A DNA stretch of 64,000 nt from assembly GCF_001277995.1 (NCBI RefSeq), contig NZ_CP009220.1, positions 1-64,000 of the forward strand. Direction: 5' to 3'. The stretch is from Corynebacterium deserti GIMN1.010. Lineage in GTDB: Bacteria; Actinomycetota; Actinomycetes; Mycobacteriales; Mycobacteriaceae. Below, in pieces: positions 38,285 to 46,904 of this stretch. The position numbers and the translations under genes are program-made. The notes below the pieces were generated by a model. That model ran no database searches. It was not told the DNA's origin and worked only from the letters and a program-made list of their open reading frames with translations. Each line of letters opens with the position of its first letter. Position 1 is the stretch's first letter.

Positions 38285-38353
38285 TGGAAGCCTTTCGAAA
38301 AGTTTCGGGATTTAAGGACCCAATTTAAAAAGTTGAACCCTTCTTGTATGCCT

Positions 38354-38365
38354 ATTGTATACAAT
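38354..38365. promoter_or_regulatory. GntR-type operator ATTGTATACAAT (site 1)
   Basis: A perfect 12-base palindrome lies between the divergent DUF2848 and MHS transporter genes, about 70 bases from each start. TGTATACA cores are typical for FCD-subfamily GntR regulators. The same core recurs at 40531-40538 in front of the GntR gene. Confidence 0.75.
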
Positions 38366-38429
38366 GAGTTCATGACCCGGGCCACTTCGGATCAGATTTG
38401 TGGATCACCTCCAGTAAGAAAGGTTTCAC

Positions 38430-39803
38430 ATGAGTTCAACGCAGACTTCAACGCAGGCTACTGAAAAGCCCGCATCTTCCGGTTTGGAAGGTGTGGGAAA
38501 GAAAGACCTTTATAAAGCTTTTGCAGCTTCACTGTCAGGAACCTCACTTGAGTGGTACGACTTCGCTGTTTACTCAGCGGCATCGGCTCTGGTTCTTGGC
38601 CAACTGTTCTTCCCCGCGGGAGATCCATATGTAGCCACCATCGCTGCATTCTCTACCTACGCGGTGGGTTATATTTCCCGTCCACTGGGCGGAATCTTCT
38701 TTGGCCGACTCGGCGACAAAGTTGGGCGTAAGAAAGTTCTTGTGTACACGTTGCTGCTCATTGGCATTGCAACGTTCATCATCGGTCTGCTTCCTACTTA
38801 TGACCAAGTAGGAATTCTTGCACCGATCCTTCTGGTTACTCTTCGATTTGCACAGGGCGTTGGTGTCGGCGGCGAGTGGGGTGGCGCCGTCCTTCTCTCG
38901 AGTGAGTTTGGAGATCCCAAAAAGAGGGGATTCTGGGCATCAGCAGCCCAGGTTGGTCCACCTCTAGGAAACCTCATGGCTAACGGCATGTTGGCACTGC
39001 TGACTGTCACGCTCACCTCAGAGCAATTCTTAAGCTGGGGTTGGCGCGTAGCCTTCCTGGTATCCCTGCTGCTGGTGGCGTTTGGTTTGTGGATTCGCCT
39101 GAAGCTGGAAGATACGCCAGTGTTCCAGGCGCTTCAAGAAAGCGGCGACCGATCTGAGAAGCCCGTTACTGAAGTGTTCACCACCCAGCGCAGGCAGCTC
39201 CTTTCTGCAGTTTTGTCCCGCCTTGGGCCAGACGTGTTTTACGCGCTCTACACAGTGTTCATCCTGACCTACGGCGTGCAGAAACTGGAACTGGAACGAA
39301 GCACCGTCCTGGCGGCTGTCCTTATTGGATCTGCCACCCAGCTGGTAACCATTCCACTGGCCGGCTGGATGTCGGACTTTATCAATCGCCGACTGCTCTA
39401 CGGCATTGGAGCGGTAGCGGCCGGTATTTGGGCGTATGTGATGTTCGGCCTGATGGATCCTTCCAACTTCTGGACAATCGCACTTTCTATGGTGGTTGCA
39501 GGAACCTGCCACTCCTTCATGTTCGGCCCACAGGCAGCCTTCGTGATCGAACAATTTGAACCACGACTGCGCTACACCGGATCCTCCCTGGCCTACACCA
39601 TCGGTGGTGTCTTCGGTGGCGCAATCGCTCCACTGATGTTCACCCTCGTAGCGGGACCAGAGATCAACTTCCTGCCAGTTGCCATCTACGTCACCGCTGC
39701 ATGTGCCTTGACGCTGGTTGGCCTTAGTCTTGGACGCAACTCAGTGCCAGAGGAAGACCTGGAGTACATCCAAAAGCTGCAGGGGAACCGAATTCATATG
39801 TGA
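38430..39803 (+). CDS. MFS transporter, metabolite:proton symporter (MHS) family
   Basis: This 457-residue, 12-helix transporter has the MHS hallmarks SLSGTSLEWYDFAVYS, GRLGDKVGRKKVL and RFAQGVGVGGEWGGAVLL. Known members import organic acids, shikimate, proline/betaine or aromatic acids. It is the uptake gene of the DUF2848-nitrilase-GntR cluster. ATG 38430 is preceded by AGAAAGG. The substrate is unknown; the hydrolases suggest an amide, nitrile or lactone-type compound. Confidence 0.88.
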   Translation: MSSTQTSTQATEKPASSGLEGVGKKDLYKAFAASLSGTSLEWYDFAVYSAASALVLGQLFFPAGDPYVATIAAFSTYAVGYISRPLGGIFFGRLGDKVGRKKVLVYTLLLIGIATFIIGLLPTYDQVGILAPILLVTLRFAQGVGVGGEWGGAVLLSSEFGDPKKRGFWASAAQVGPPLGNLMANGMLALLTVTLTSEQFLSWGWRVAFLVSLLLVAFGLWIRLKLEDTPVFQALQESGDRSEKPVTEVFTTQRRQLLSAVLSRLGPDVFYALYTVFILTYGVQKLELERSTVLAAVLIGSATQLVTIPLAGWMSDFINRRLLYGIGAVAAGIWAYVMFGLMDPSNFWTIALSMVVAGTCHSFMFGPQAAFVIEQFEPRLRYTGSSLAYTIGGVFGGAIAPLMFTLVAGPEINFLPVAIYVTAACALTLVGLSLGRNSVPEEDLEYIQKLQGNRIHM

Positions 39804-39810
39804 CACCGCA

Positions 39811-39848
39811 GGTATAAGTCCACACCGGCTTTGGTGTGGACTTATACC
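39811..39848. terminator. Bidirectional terminator between MHS transporter and GntR genes
   Basis: GGTATAAGTCCACACC at 39811-39826 and its perfect complement ending at 39848 form a 16-bp stem. It serves the two convergent genes, although T-runs are short on both sides. Confidence 0.75.
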
Positions 39849-39865
39849 TAACGGGCAGCCGTCCT

Positions 39866-40522
39866 CTAGCGGTTAAGTTCGGACAGCAGGATCTGGGTCG
39901 TTTTATCCAAGTGCGACGTGATGGCATCAAATGCCGTATCTGGGTTGTTAGTAGCTAAAGCGTCCACGATTTCCTGGTGTTCAACGCAGACTTCTCCGCA
40001 ACGCGAACCAATATACAACGCTTTCGCGCCGATTACTCGCTGGCGGACACTAAGGCGACGGTAGGTCTGAATAATCTCTTGATTGCCACAGGCACGCAGG
40101 AGCTCAAAGTGAAACTCCTGGTCAAGGCGGATGAACGCAATGGAATCATCGAAACCAGGTTCCTTAATCAACTCTTTTTGCTGGTCGAGGATATCCTGCA
40201 TGGTCGCAATAGGAGTGGTTCCATTTTTGATCGTTGTTAATGCAGCATGACGCTCAAGAATATTGCGCAGCTCCATGAGATCCAAGACCTGCTTTTGATT
40301 GATCACTGGAACGAAGGTTCCGCGATTGGGAATCTGCTCAACCAGGCCTTCTGACGCGAGAGACCTGAGAGCTTCACGGATCGGAGTGCGCGATACTCCA
40401 ATTTCAAGAGCCAAATCCTGCTCGTTGAGAAACATTCCCTGGCGAGCAGGATCAACCAAAACTTTTGAACAAAGATACTCGTAGGCCAGATATTGACTGG
40501 TCGCTCGGGGTTTTTGGCTCAT
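39866..40522 (-). CDS. GntR-family regulator, FCD subfamily
   Basis: The 218-residue regulator starts at ATG 40522 (MSQKPRATSQYL); the open frame extends further upstream but runs over the divergent gene. It has an N-terminal winged helix (about 10-75, LALEIGVSRTPIREALRSLASEGLVE) and a C-terminal FCD ligand-binding domain (about 85-215) with the Asp/His metal-type residues (RLDQEFHFELL, EHQEIVDAL, HLDKT). Only 45 bases separate it from the divergent nitrilase gene, and a TGTATACA palindrome lies in that gap. Confidence 0.9.
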   Translation of the reverse strand: MSQKPRATSQYLAYEYLCSKVLVDPARQGMFLNEQDLALEIGVSRTPIREALRSLASEGLVEQIPNRGTFVPVINQKQVLDLMELRNILERHAALTTIKNGTTPIATMQDILDQQKELIKEPGFDDSIAFIRLDQEFHFELLRACGNQEIIQTYRRLSVRQRVIGAKALYIGSRCGEVCVEHQEIVDALATNNPDTAFDAITSHLDKTTQILLSELNR

Positions 40523-40528
40523 AAACAC

Positions 40529-40540
40529 ATTGTATACATA
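40529..40540. promoter_or_regulatory. GntR-type operator ATTGTATACATA (site 2)
   Basis: The core TGTATACA (40531-40538) is a perfect palindrome and lies between the divergent GntR and nitrilase-family genes. Ten of its twelve bases match site 1 at 38354, pointing to a single regulator for both promoter regions. Confidence 0.72.
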
Positions 40541-40567
40541 ACACCTAGGATGAGGTAGCTGATTAGC

Positions 40568-41365
40568 ATGCGTATTGCATTGGCGCAGATAAATACTGCG
40601 GGAAATATCTCCGAGAATATTGAAAAGGTAGAGCGTTACGTTACTGAAAGTGTTGTCGGCGGAGCTGACGTGGTGGTGTTTCCTGAAGCAACGATGGTTG
40701 CCTTCGGTAATGACCTCGGTGCTGCGGCAGACACATATATAAAGGAATGGCGCACACACTTGAGTGCTCTTGCTCAAGACAACAACGTGTGGATTATTGC
40801 CGGAGAATTTGAAAATACCGACAATCGAGTCCGAAACATCGCCGGTGTGTACTCCCCAGAAGGAATGCATGAGGGATATGCGAAGATTCACCTCTACGAT
40901 GCGTTTGGCTTTTCCGAGTCTGAGACCGTGGAACCTGGTGAATCACCACTGGTCGTACAGGTCGGAGACAGGAAAGTCGGCTTTGCCATCTGCTACGACA
41001 TTCGATTCCCAAAACTCTTTGCAGAACTTTCCCGAGCCGGTGCTGAACTCATTGTGGTGCCAACATCCTGGGGGAGTGGGCCGGGAAAAGTAGAGCAGTG
41101 GGAAGTGCTCGGCCGGGCTCGCGCGCTAGACAGCAACTCTTATGTTGTCGCACTAGGACAAGCCGATCCGTCTGTTTCTGGAGTTAATGCCGTAGAGGGT
41201 GCACCAACCGGTGTGGGACATAGCTACGTTTCTGATCCTTTTGGAAAAGTAATCGCGAAGCTCGGGGAGGGGGAGGAACTCCAAATTATCGATCTGTCCT
41301 TTGACAAGACAGAGAAAGCCAAAGAGTCTCTTCCCGTGTTGAAGAATGCGAAGCTCGGGTACTAG
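40568..41365 (+). CDS. Carbon-nitrogen hydrolase (nitrilase superfamily)
   Basis: This 265-residue enzyme has the complete Glu-Lys-Cys triad of the nitrilase fold: Glu in VVFPEATM (about 41), Lys in GYAKIHLYDAF (about 108) and Cys in GFAICYDIRFP (about 142). This branch contains omega-amidases and other amide or carbamoyl hydrolases rather than true nitrilases. Its place opposite the GntR gene with the shared operator indicates it acts on the compound imported by the MHS transporter or on an intermediate. Confidence 0.88.
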   Translation: MRIALAQINTAGNISENIEKVERYVTESVVGGADVVVFPEATMVAFGNDLGAAADTYIKEWRTHLSALAQDNNVWIIAGEFENTDNRVRNIAGVYSPEGMHEGYAKIHLYDAFGFSESETVEPGESPLVVQVGDRKVGFAICYDIRFPKLFAELSRAGAELIVVPTSWGSGPGKVEQWEVLGRARALDSNSYVVALGQADPSVSGVNAVEGAPTGVGHSYVSDPFGKVIAKLGEGEELQIIDLSFDKTEKAKESLPVLKNAKLGY

Positions 41366-41472
41366 AAGCAAGGAAGTAGGCGTCGAAAAGCGCTTTTCTT
41401 CCCCGATCAATCCTTAAGAATTGCCCGCGGCGTGCGGTAGGTGCGCGTCGCGGGCATATTCATACTTGATCT

Positions 41473-41519
41473 ATACCCCATAGGGTATTAGCATGGGTAA
41501 CCAATACCCTAGGGGGTAT
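41473..41519. promoter_or_regulatory. Two CstR/CsoR-type operators before the persulfide dioxygenase
   Basis: ATACCCCATAGGGTAT at 41473-41488 and ATACCCTAGGGGGTAT at 41504-41519 are 16-base G-tract/C-tract palindromes of the type bound by CsoR-family repressors. The same site occurs at 49697-49712 beside the CstR-like gene. They lie 36-82 bases before the GTG start and would block transcription. Confidence 0.8.
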
Positions 41520-41554
41520 GTGATGAGGTGTTGAAATTCCTTAAGGAGGAAACC

Positions 41555-42934
41555 GTGCTTGTTGAACGCATTTATGACGAAGACCTAGCTCAGGCCAGCT
41601 ATTTCATCGGCTGCCAAGCGCATAATTCTGCGATTGTTGTTGATCCGCGCCGGGATATTGAGGTGTATCTGGAGATGGCCGCGAAGAATGGCATGGAAAT
41701 TGTTGCCGTCACGGAGACACACATTCATGCCGATTATTTATCGGGAACACGCGAATTAGCTGCGGCAACGAATGCCACGATGTACGTTTCCGGTGAGGGT
41801 GGGCAGGATTGGCAGTACGAATTTGATGCGGAACGATTGATGGATGGCAGTGAGATTCGTTTGGGAAATCTCGTGCTCACTGCGGTTCATACGCCAGGCC
41901 ATACACCGGAGCATTTGTCGTTCTTGCTAAAAGATGGCGCTTTCGCGGATGCGCCCGGCTTCATGCTGACGGGTGATTTTGTTTTCGCCGGCGATCTGGG
42001 TCGCCCGGATTTGTTGGATGAGGCGGCGGGCGGAGTGGATACTCGCTTTGCAGGAGCGCGTCAGATGTTCCGCAGTTTGAAGGAAAAGTTTTTGACGCTG
42101 CCGGACTATGTTCAGATTCTCCCAGGGCATGGCTCTGGTTCGGCGTGTGGCAAGGCATTGGGTTCGGTGCCGTCGACAACTTTGGGTTACGAGCGTCAAT
42201 TCGCGTGGTGGGGTAAGTACTTGGCGGCGGACGATGAGCAGGGGTTTATCGATGAGCTGCTGTCCGGTCAGCCGGATGCTCCTGCGTATTTTGGTCGCAT
42301 GAAGCGCCAGAACCGTCAAGGGCCTGCGATTATGGGCCCTCGTGAGCCTCTGCCTCAGGTTGATGCGGCATCGTTGCGGGAGCAGGTTGCCGAGCGCTCG
42401 GTGATTGTTGTGGATACCCGTTCGGCGGATGAGGTTCACCGCGGCACCGTAGAGGGTGCAGTGAATATTCCTGCCGGTAACGCCGTTGCCAAGTTCGGGT
42501 CCTGGGCAGTTGATCCAGAGAAGGATAGCCGTCCATTGATCGTTTTGGCGCCTTCGCAGGAGGCAGCGAAGGCGTTCTGGGACCATTCGGTTCGGGTGGG
42601 CATTGACAATGTTGCAGGTTTTATGACCAGCTTCGATGGCCTTGATCTGGTTGCTCCCGCAACCATTGAACCAACCGAGCTGGACGGTTTCGATTACGAC
42701 CTGCTCCTCGACGTTCGCAACCGCAGCGAATTTGAGGACGGCCACATCCCGGGTGCCTTCCACATCAACGGCGCAAAGGTGCTGTGGAACTTGGAGAAAC
42801 TGCCCAAGGACGGCAAAATTGTCAGCTACTGCAAGAGTGGAACGCGCAGCTCCATCGCGGCAAGCGCCCTGCGTAGCGCCGGTTTTGACGTCGTCGAACT
42901 TAAGGGCTCATACGACAGCTGGGTAACGCGGTAA
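41555..42934 (+). CDS. Persulfide dioxygenase-rhodanese fusion
   Basis: This enzyme oxidises glutathione-type or other low-molecular-weight persulfide to sulfite and handles sulfane sulfur. The start is GTG 41555 with AAGGAGG 6 bases upstream, giving 459 residues. An N-terminal metallo-beta-lactamase domain (about 1-245) has THIHADYLSG, HTPGHTPEHLSF and TGDFVFAGDLGRPD. Two rhodanese domains follow. The first lacks the catalytic Cys (VLAPSQEAAK), and the second has it (YCKSGTRSS, near residue 425). The operators upstream tie it to the CstR-like sensor at 49.8 kb. In corynebacteria the thiol carrier is probably mycothiol. Confidence 0.88.
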   Translation: MLVERIYDEDLAQASYFIGCQAHNSAIVVDPRRDIEVYLEMAAKNGMEIVAVTETHIHADYLSGTRELAAATNATMYVSGEGGQDWQYEFDAERLMDGSEIRLGNLVLTAVHTPGHTPEHLSFLLKDGAFADAPGFMLTGDFVFAGDLGRPDLLDEAAGGVDTRFAGARQMFRSLKEKFLTLPDYVQILPGHGSGSACGKALGSVPSTTLGYERQFAWWGKYLAADDEQGFIDELLSGQPDAPAYFGRMKRQNRQGPAIMGPREPLPQVDAASLREQVAERSVIVVDTRSADEVHRGTVEGAVNIPAGNAVAKFGSWAVDPEKDSRPLIVLAPSQEAAKAFWDHSVRVGIDNVAGFMTSFDGLDLVAPATIEPTELDGFDYDLLLDVRNRSEFEDGHIPGAFHINGAKVLWNLEKLPKDGKIVSYCKSGTRSSIAASALRSAGFDVVELKGSYDSWVTR

Positions 42935-42968
42935 AAAACGCTTGTCGACGCCTCCCTCCGACCATCGC

Positions 42969-43007
42969 AAAAAGGGAACCCTCACAGTGTGTGAGGGTTC
43001 CCTTTTT
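42969..43007. terminator. Bidirectional terminator
   Basis: AAAAAGGGAACCCTCACA at 42969-42986 pairs perfectly with its complement at 42990-43007 across a 3-base loop, giving T-runs on both strands. It serves the convergent persulfide dioxygenase and DASS transporter genes. Confidence 0.92.
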
Positions 43008-43041
43008 GTTCTAGTTTGGCTCTGGTTTAGCCTCTGATGGT

Positions 43042-44670
43042 TTAGCCTCCGATTCCCACCAGCGTTGCCACTGTCGGGAGGAAGAAGATGATGAGCGCTC
43101 CTCCGATGATGTCGAAGCTGATGCCAGTTCGAATCATTCGGGCAATAGAGACACAGCCTGAGCCGTAGACGATCGCATTTTGTGGCGTGGAGATCGGAAG
43201 CATGAAACCAAACGATGCACCGAAAGTTGCGGCCATCGCTGGGATGATCGGATCGACACCCGCTGCCATGGCGAGTGGCACCACGATGGGAACTGTCACT
43301 GCAGCTGCCGCGGTGTTACTGGTGGTTTCAGAAATCAAGATGGCTAGAAGCACAGCCATCGCGGTGATGACTATGACACTGGATACGCCAAGCATGTTGT
43401 TGAGGCCGGATCCGATCGATTCTGCCAATCCAGAGTTGCCGAGCATCGCACCGAAGATCATGCCACAGCCGAACAGGATGATGGTTCCCCAGTCGATCTT
43501 CGCTGCATCGGACCAGTCCAGGGTGTACTTCAGCTTCTTTGGTTCGACCGGGAGAATGAACAAGAGCACAGCGCCGAGGACTGCAACGATGCCTTCGTTG
43601 AGTCGTTCGTCGACAGCTTCGTAGATGGCAGAATCAACGCCAACGAACATGCCCAGGATAGCCGGGAAGATCCACAAGAACACAGTGAGAGAGAACGCGA
43701 TGATGGTGTTGATCTCAGCGTGAGACATCTTGCCCTGCGCCTTCTTATGCTCAGCGACGTACTCAGCTACACCTTCAATGCGACGAGTTTCTGGGCGATT
43801 GACAATGAACAAGATCACCGTCAGCGCGATCATCATGCAGATACAGATGGGTAGAGCTGTCATGACCCATTGGCCGAAGGAAATGCGCACACCGGTGGTT
43901 TCCTCAATGAGGCCGCGTCCGATTAGGTTTGGTGGTGCTCCCACTGGGGTAAGCAGTCCGCCTATGGATGCGCCATAAGCCAACATCAGCATGAGAGCTG
44001 CGCCAACGCGCAGGCGAAGGGGGTCGAAGTCTTCCTTCACAATGCCTTTGTCCTGCATGAGCTGGGCAATCACAGTAAGAATGCCAAGCGCAGTAGGCAG
44101 CAGCATGGCCACGGTTGCGGTGTTCGAGACAAACGCAGACAGGATGCAGGTAATGCCACCAAAAGCCAAGATGATGCGCACGGTGGAGTTACCAACGCCA
44201 GGCAATCCCAGCACAAAATATGCCAAACGCTGTGCAACACCATGTTTGAGCATGGCCTGCGCGAGGATGAATGCACCGATGAACGTGAAGATGGTGGTTG
44301 ATCCAAACGGTGCCAACACTTCAGAGGCAGACGCAGTTCCGACGAGGACCAAAAGCCCAACGCCGAACAAACCGGTCACTGGAATGGGAAGCGTTTCGCA
44401 GAGCCACAACAAAATCACGGCGACCAATACCGCTGCGACTTTTTGTTGGGTTGGGTCCATCCCATTGGGGACGAACATCATAAAGAGGAATCCCAAAGGT
44501 GCGAGCACAAAGCCGGATACCCGGCGAATGGTCTCAAACTTCTCTTCCATGGGCGATAGTTGCTGTTGTTCCAGGCTCCGGTAGGTTCCTCCACGGAGAA
44601 GAACCTCGGTGACGTTTGTTCGAAGCGGCCGCGCGCTCGACGAGGACGTGGTCTTCATCTTGTTGGGCAT
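43042..44670 (-). CDS. Divalent anion:sodium symporter (DASS/SLC13 family)
   Basis: This 542-residue transporter has about eleven membrane helices and the two SNT-type motifs of the family (FVSNTATVAMLLPTA, about 172-186, and ETTSNTAAAAVTVPI, about 438-452). It imports C4-dicarboxylates, tartrate or related anions, probably with sodium. It is divergent from a LysR gene that precedes tartrate dehydrogenase and glycerate kinase genes, which suggests tartrate, malate or tartronate as substrate. The ATG at 44670 has GGAGGG upstream. Confidence 0.88.
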   Translation of the reverse strand: MPNKMKTTSSSSARPLRTNVTEVLLRGGTYRSLEQQQLSPMEEKFETIRRVSGFVLAPLGFLFMMFVPNGMDPTQQKVAAVLVAVILLWLCETLPIPVTGLFGVGLLVLVGTASASEVLAPFGSTTIFTFIGAFILAQAMLKHGVAQRLAYFVLGLPGVGNSTVRIILAFGGITCILSAFVSNTATVAMLLPTALGILTVIAQLMQDKGIVKEDFDPLRLRVGAALMLMLAYGASIGGLLTPVGAPPNLIGRGLIEETTGVRISFGQWVMTALPICICMMIALTVILFIVNRPETRRIEGVAEYVAEHKKAQGKMSHAEINTIIAFSLTVFLWIFPAILGMFVGVDSAIYEAVDERLNEGIVAVLGAVLLFILPVEPKKLKYTLDWSDAAKIDWGTIILFGCGMIFGAMLGNSGLAESIGSGLNNMLGVSSVIVITAMAVLLAILISETTSNTAAAAVTVPIVVPLAMAAGVDPIIPAMAATFGASFGFMLPISTPQNAIVYGSGCVSIARMIRTGISFDIIGGALIIFFLPTVATLVGIGG

Positions 44671-44782
44671 TTACATGCCTCCCTCCTGTTGGTTGCTACT
44701 ATCAGCATGGAATGTGATCTGGGTAACGTCCAAGACAAATTCTCACTATGACCCATAGGGCGTTCCTATGTCAGGAGGACAC

Positions 44783-45697
44783 GTGGATATACGGCAGCTA
44801 ACTTATTTTCTCGGGGTTATTGATCACGGGGGATTTGGCCGGGCTGCGGAAGCGCTGCATGTTGCTCAACCGTCGCTTTCCCAGTCCATTCGAGCACTGG
44901 AGCGACGGCTGGGAGTTGAACTTTTTCACCGGACAGGTAGACGTGCAGAGCTGACAAGTGCCGGTGAGCGATTGGTTTTACCCGCTCGCCAAGTCCTGCG
45001 GGATCTTGATGCAGCCAAACGAGCCGTGCTTTCTGTGCGGGCATTGGAATCTGGAACCGTGGAATTGGTAGCTATGCCCAGTCCAGGCGTGGAGCCATTG
45101 ACAGGATTAATCAAAGACTTCCATGCACGCTATCCAGGCATGATGGTCAATGTTGCTGGCGCTTTTACTCCAGCGGACACTGTGGAGGCGGTGCGATCTG
45201 GAACAGCCGAAATTGGTTTGTTGGGTTCCTCCGGGCAACCGCAGACAGCAGACCTTGACGTGTGCCAGCTGGAATCGGATCCCTTGGTGTTGATCTCCCC
45301 GCCGGGAACAGAAACCACATCAGACACCATCGAGCGTAAATCCCTCGATGGCCTGCGGTTTGTTATCTCCCCACGCGGTTCGTTGATGCGACAGCTGATC
45401 GATAATGCCCTGGTCCACGACTCTGCAACGAGTGTTGTTGCTGAAATGGAACATCGCACTTCATTGCTACCCCTAGTCTGCGCGGGCGTGGGGCACACTG
45501 TCATGCCTGACTCCTGGCGGACGATTGCAGAAAGCAGTGGTTGTATCGTGCGGCGCATTGTTCCGGAAGTGCACTTGGACATCTTTGTAGTCAGCCGAAA
45601 AGGGGACCTCACCCCAGGAGGTCAGGCGTTCATGGATTTGATTCATGCACGCGCTTTGGGAACCACTGGTTTTGGAGGGATGGAACTACCTACGTAG
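44783..45697 (+). CDS. LysR-family transcriptional regulator
   Basis: This 304-residue regulator has an N-terminal winged helix (MDIRQLTYFLGVIDHGGFGR, then AAEALHVAQPSLSQSIRALE) and a periplasmic-binding-like effector domain. GTG 44783 is chosen over ATG 44768 because AGGAGG lies 4-9 bases before it and the N terminus then fits LysR proteins. It sits between the divergent DASS transporter and the tartrate dehydrogenase operon and probably activates both in response to the substrate. A repeated ACCTATG/CCTATGT pattern around its flanks (44750-44770, 45710-45725) could be part of its binding sites. Confidence 0.88.
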   Translation: MDIRQLTYFLGVIDHGGFGRAAEALHVAQPSLSQSIRALERRLGVELFHRTGRRAELTSAGERLVLPARQVLRDLDAAKRAVLSVRALESGTVELVAMPSPGVEPLTGLIKDFHARYPGMMVNVAGAFTPADTVEAVRSGTAEIGLLGSSGQPQTADLDVCQLESDPLVLISPPGTETTSDTIERKSLDGLRFVISPRGSLMRQLIDNALVHDSATSVVAEMEHRTSLLPLVCAGVGHTVMPDSWRTIAESSGCIVRRIVPEVHLDIFVVSRKGDLTPGGQAFMDLIHARALGTTGFGGMELPT

Positions 45698-45827
45698 ACC
45701 AAATCACATAGGCCAAACCTATGTGGGGCGGTGAAAATAGGTCTTGGACTTCCCTTGAGTCCCCAATTTTAAATGGAGTGTGTCACATCAACTCTCACAT
45801 TCATTCTCGAGGTTAAGGGGAACTTAC

Positions 45828-46904
45828 ATGACTTCTCAGATATTTGAAATCGCATCCATCCCAGCAGATGGTGTCGGCGTGGAAGTAGTCGAAGCAGGAC
45901 GAAACGTCCTCGATGCTCTGGCACAGAACTCCGGCGGAGCCTTCACATTCGAATGGAAAGATTTCGATTGGGGCAGCGACTACTACGCACGTCACGGTCG
46001 CATGATGCCGGTAGATGGTCTTGATCAATTGAAGGATTTGGACGCTATCTTCTTCGGTGCCGTAGGGTGGCCAACCGTTCCAGACCATGTCAGCCTGTGG
46101 GGACTGCGCATCGCTATCTGCCAGGGATTTGATCAGTGGGCAAACATCCGCCCCGTAAATTTCCTTCCTAATGTCGCCTCACCCATCGTTGATGCCCACG
46201 AGCGCAACCTTGACTGGATTGTGGTCCGCGAAAACTCCGAAGGAGAATACTCCGGGTTCGGTGGTCGCAATTTCTCCGGACGCGCAGGCCTAGGGGAAGT
46301 GGCAACCCAATCGGCAGTATTTACTGAGGTCGGCTGCGAGCGCATTTTCCGCTACTCCTTTGATCTGGCACGAACCAGGCCACGCAAGAAAGTGTCCAAG
46401 GTGACCAAGTCCAATGCGCAGCAGTTTGGCATGGTGTTGTGGGATGATGTATTTGATCGCGTTGCCCAGGATTACCCAGATGTAGAGACCGAATCTGTGC
46501 TGGTAGACGCAATGGCCGCCAAGTTTATCCTCAAGCCCGAAGACCTCGATGTTGTCGTGGCGTCCAACCTTCACGCAGATATTCTGTCCGATCTTGGCTC
46601 AGCAATGGCAGGATCTTTGGGACTTGCCGCCAGCGCAAACCTCAACCCTGAGCGCCGATTCCCCTCCATGTTTGAACCAGTCCACGGCTCTGCGCCTGAT
46701 ATTGCAGGTCAGGGCATCGCTAACCCTGTGGGACAGATTGGATCTGCTGCGCTGATGCTCGACCACTTTGGGCTGAACGCAGAGGCTGATCGTGTGCGCG
46801 CTGCGATTGAAAAGACCTGCGCAGATGGTGTCCGTAGCCGCGAGGTGGGTGGATCGTCCTCAACTCGAGACATCACGTCCGCCATCATCGACAACTTGGG
46901 CTAA
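45828..46904 (+). CDS. ttuC: Tartrate dehydrogenase / D-malate dehydrogenase (decarboxylating) family
   Basis: This 358-residue NAD-dependent beta-decarboxylating dehydrogenase is of the isopropylmalate/isocitrate fold. It converts tartrate to oxaloglycolate and glycerate, or decarboxylates D-malate. Family features include the Arg/Tyr substrate region RENSEGEYSGFGGR, VTKSNAQQ, the metal-binding Asp residues in SNLHADILSDLGSAMAG and HGSAPDIAGQGIANP. ATG 45828 follows AAGGGGA. Its stop overlaps the glycerate kinase start by one base, so the two are one operon: the glycerate product would be phosphorylated at once. Which substrate is natural cannot be decided by sequence. Confidence 0.85.
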   Translation: MTSQIFEIASIPADGVGVEVVEAGRNVLDALAQNSGGAFTFEWKDFDWGSDYYARHGRMMPVDGLDQLKDLDAIFFGAVGWPTVPDHVSLWGLRIAICQGFDQWANIRPVNFLPNVASPIVDAHERNLDWIVVRENSEGEYSGFGGRNFSGRAGLGEVATQSAVFTEVGCERIFRYSFDLARTRPRKKVSKVTKSNAQQFGMVLWDDVFDRVAQDYPDVETESVLVDAMAAKFILKPEDLDVVVASNLHADILSDLGSAMAGSLGLAASANLNPERRFPSMFEPVHGSAPDIAGQGIANPVGQIGSAALMLDHFGLNAEADRVRAAIEKTCADGVRSREVGGSSSTRDITSAIIDNLG

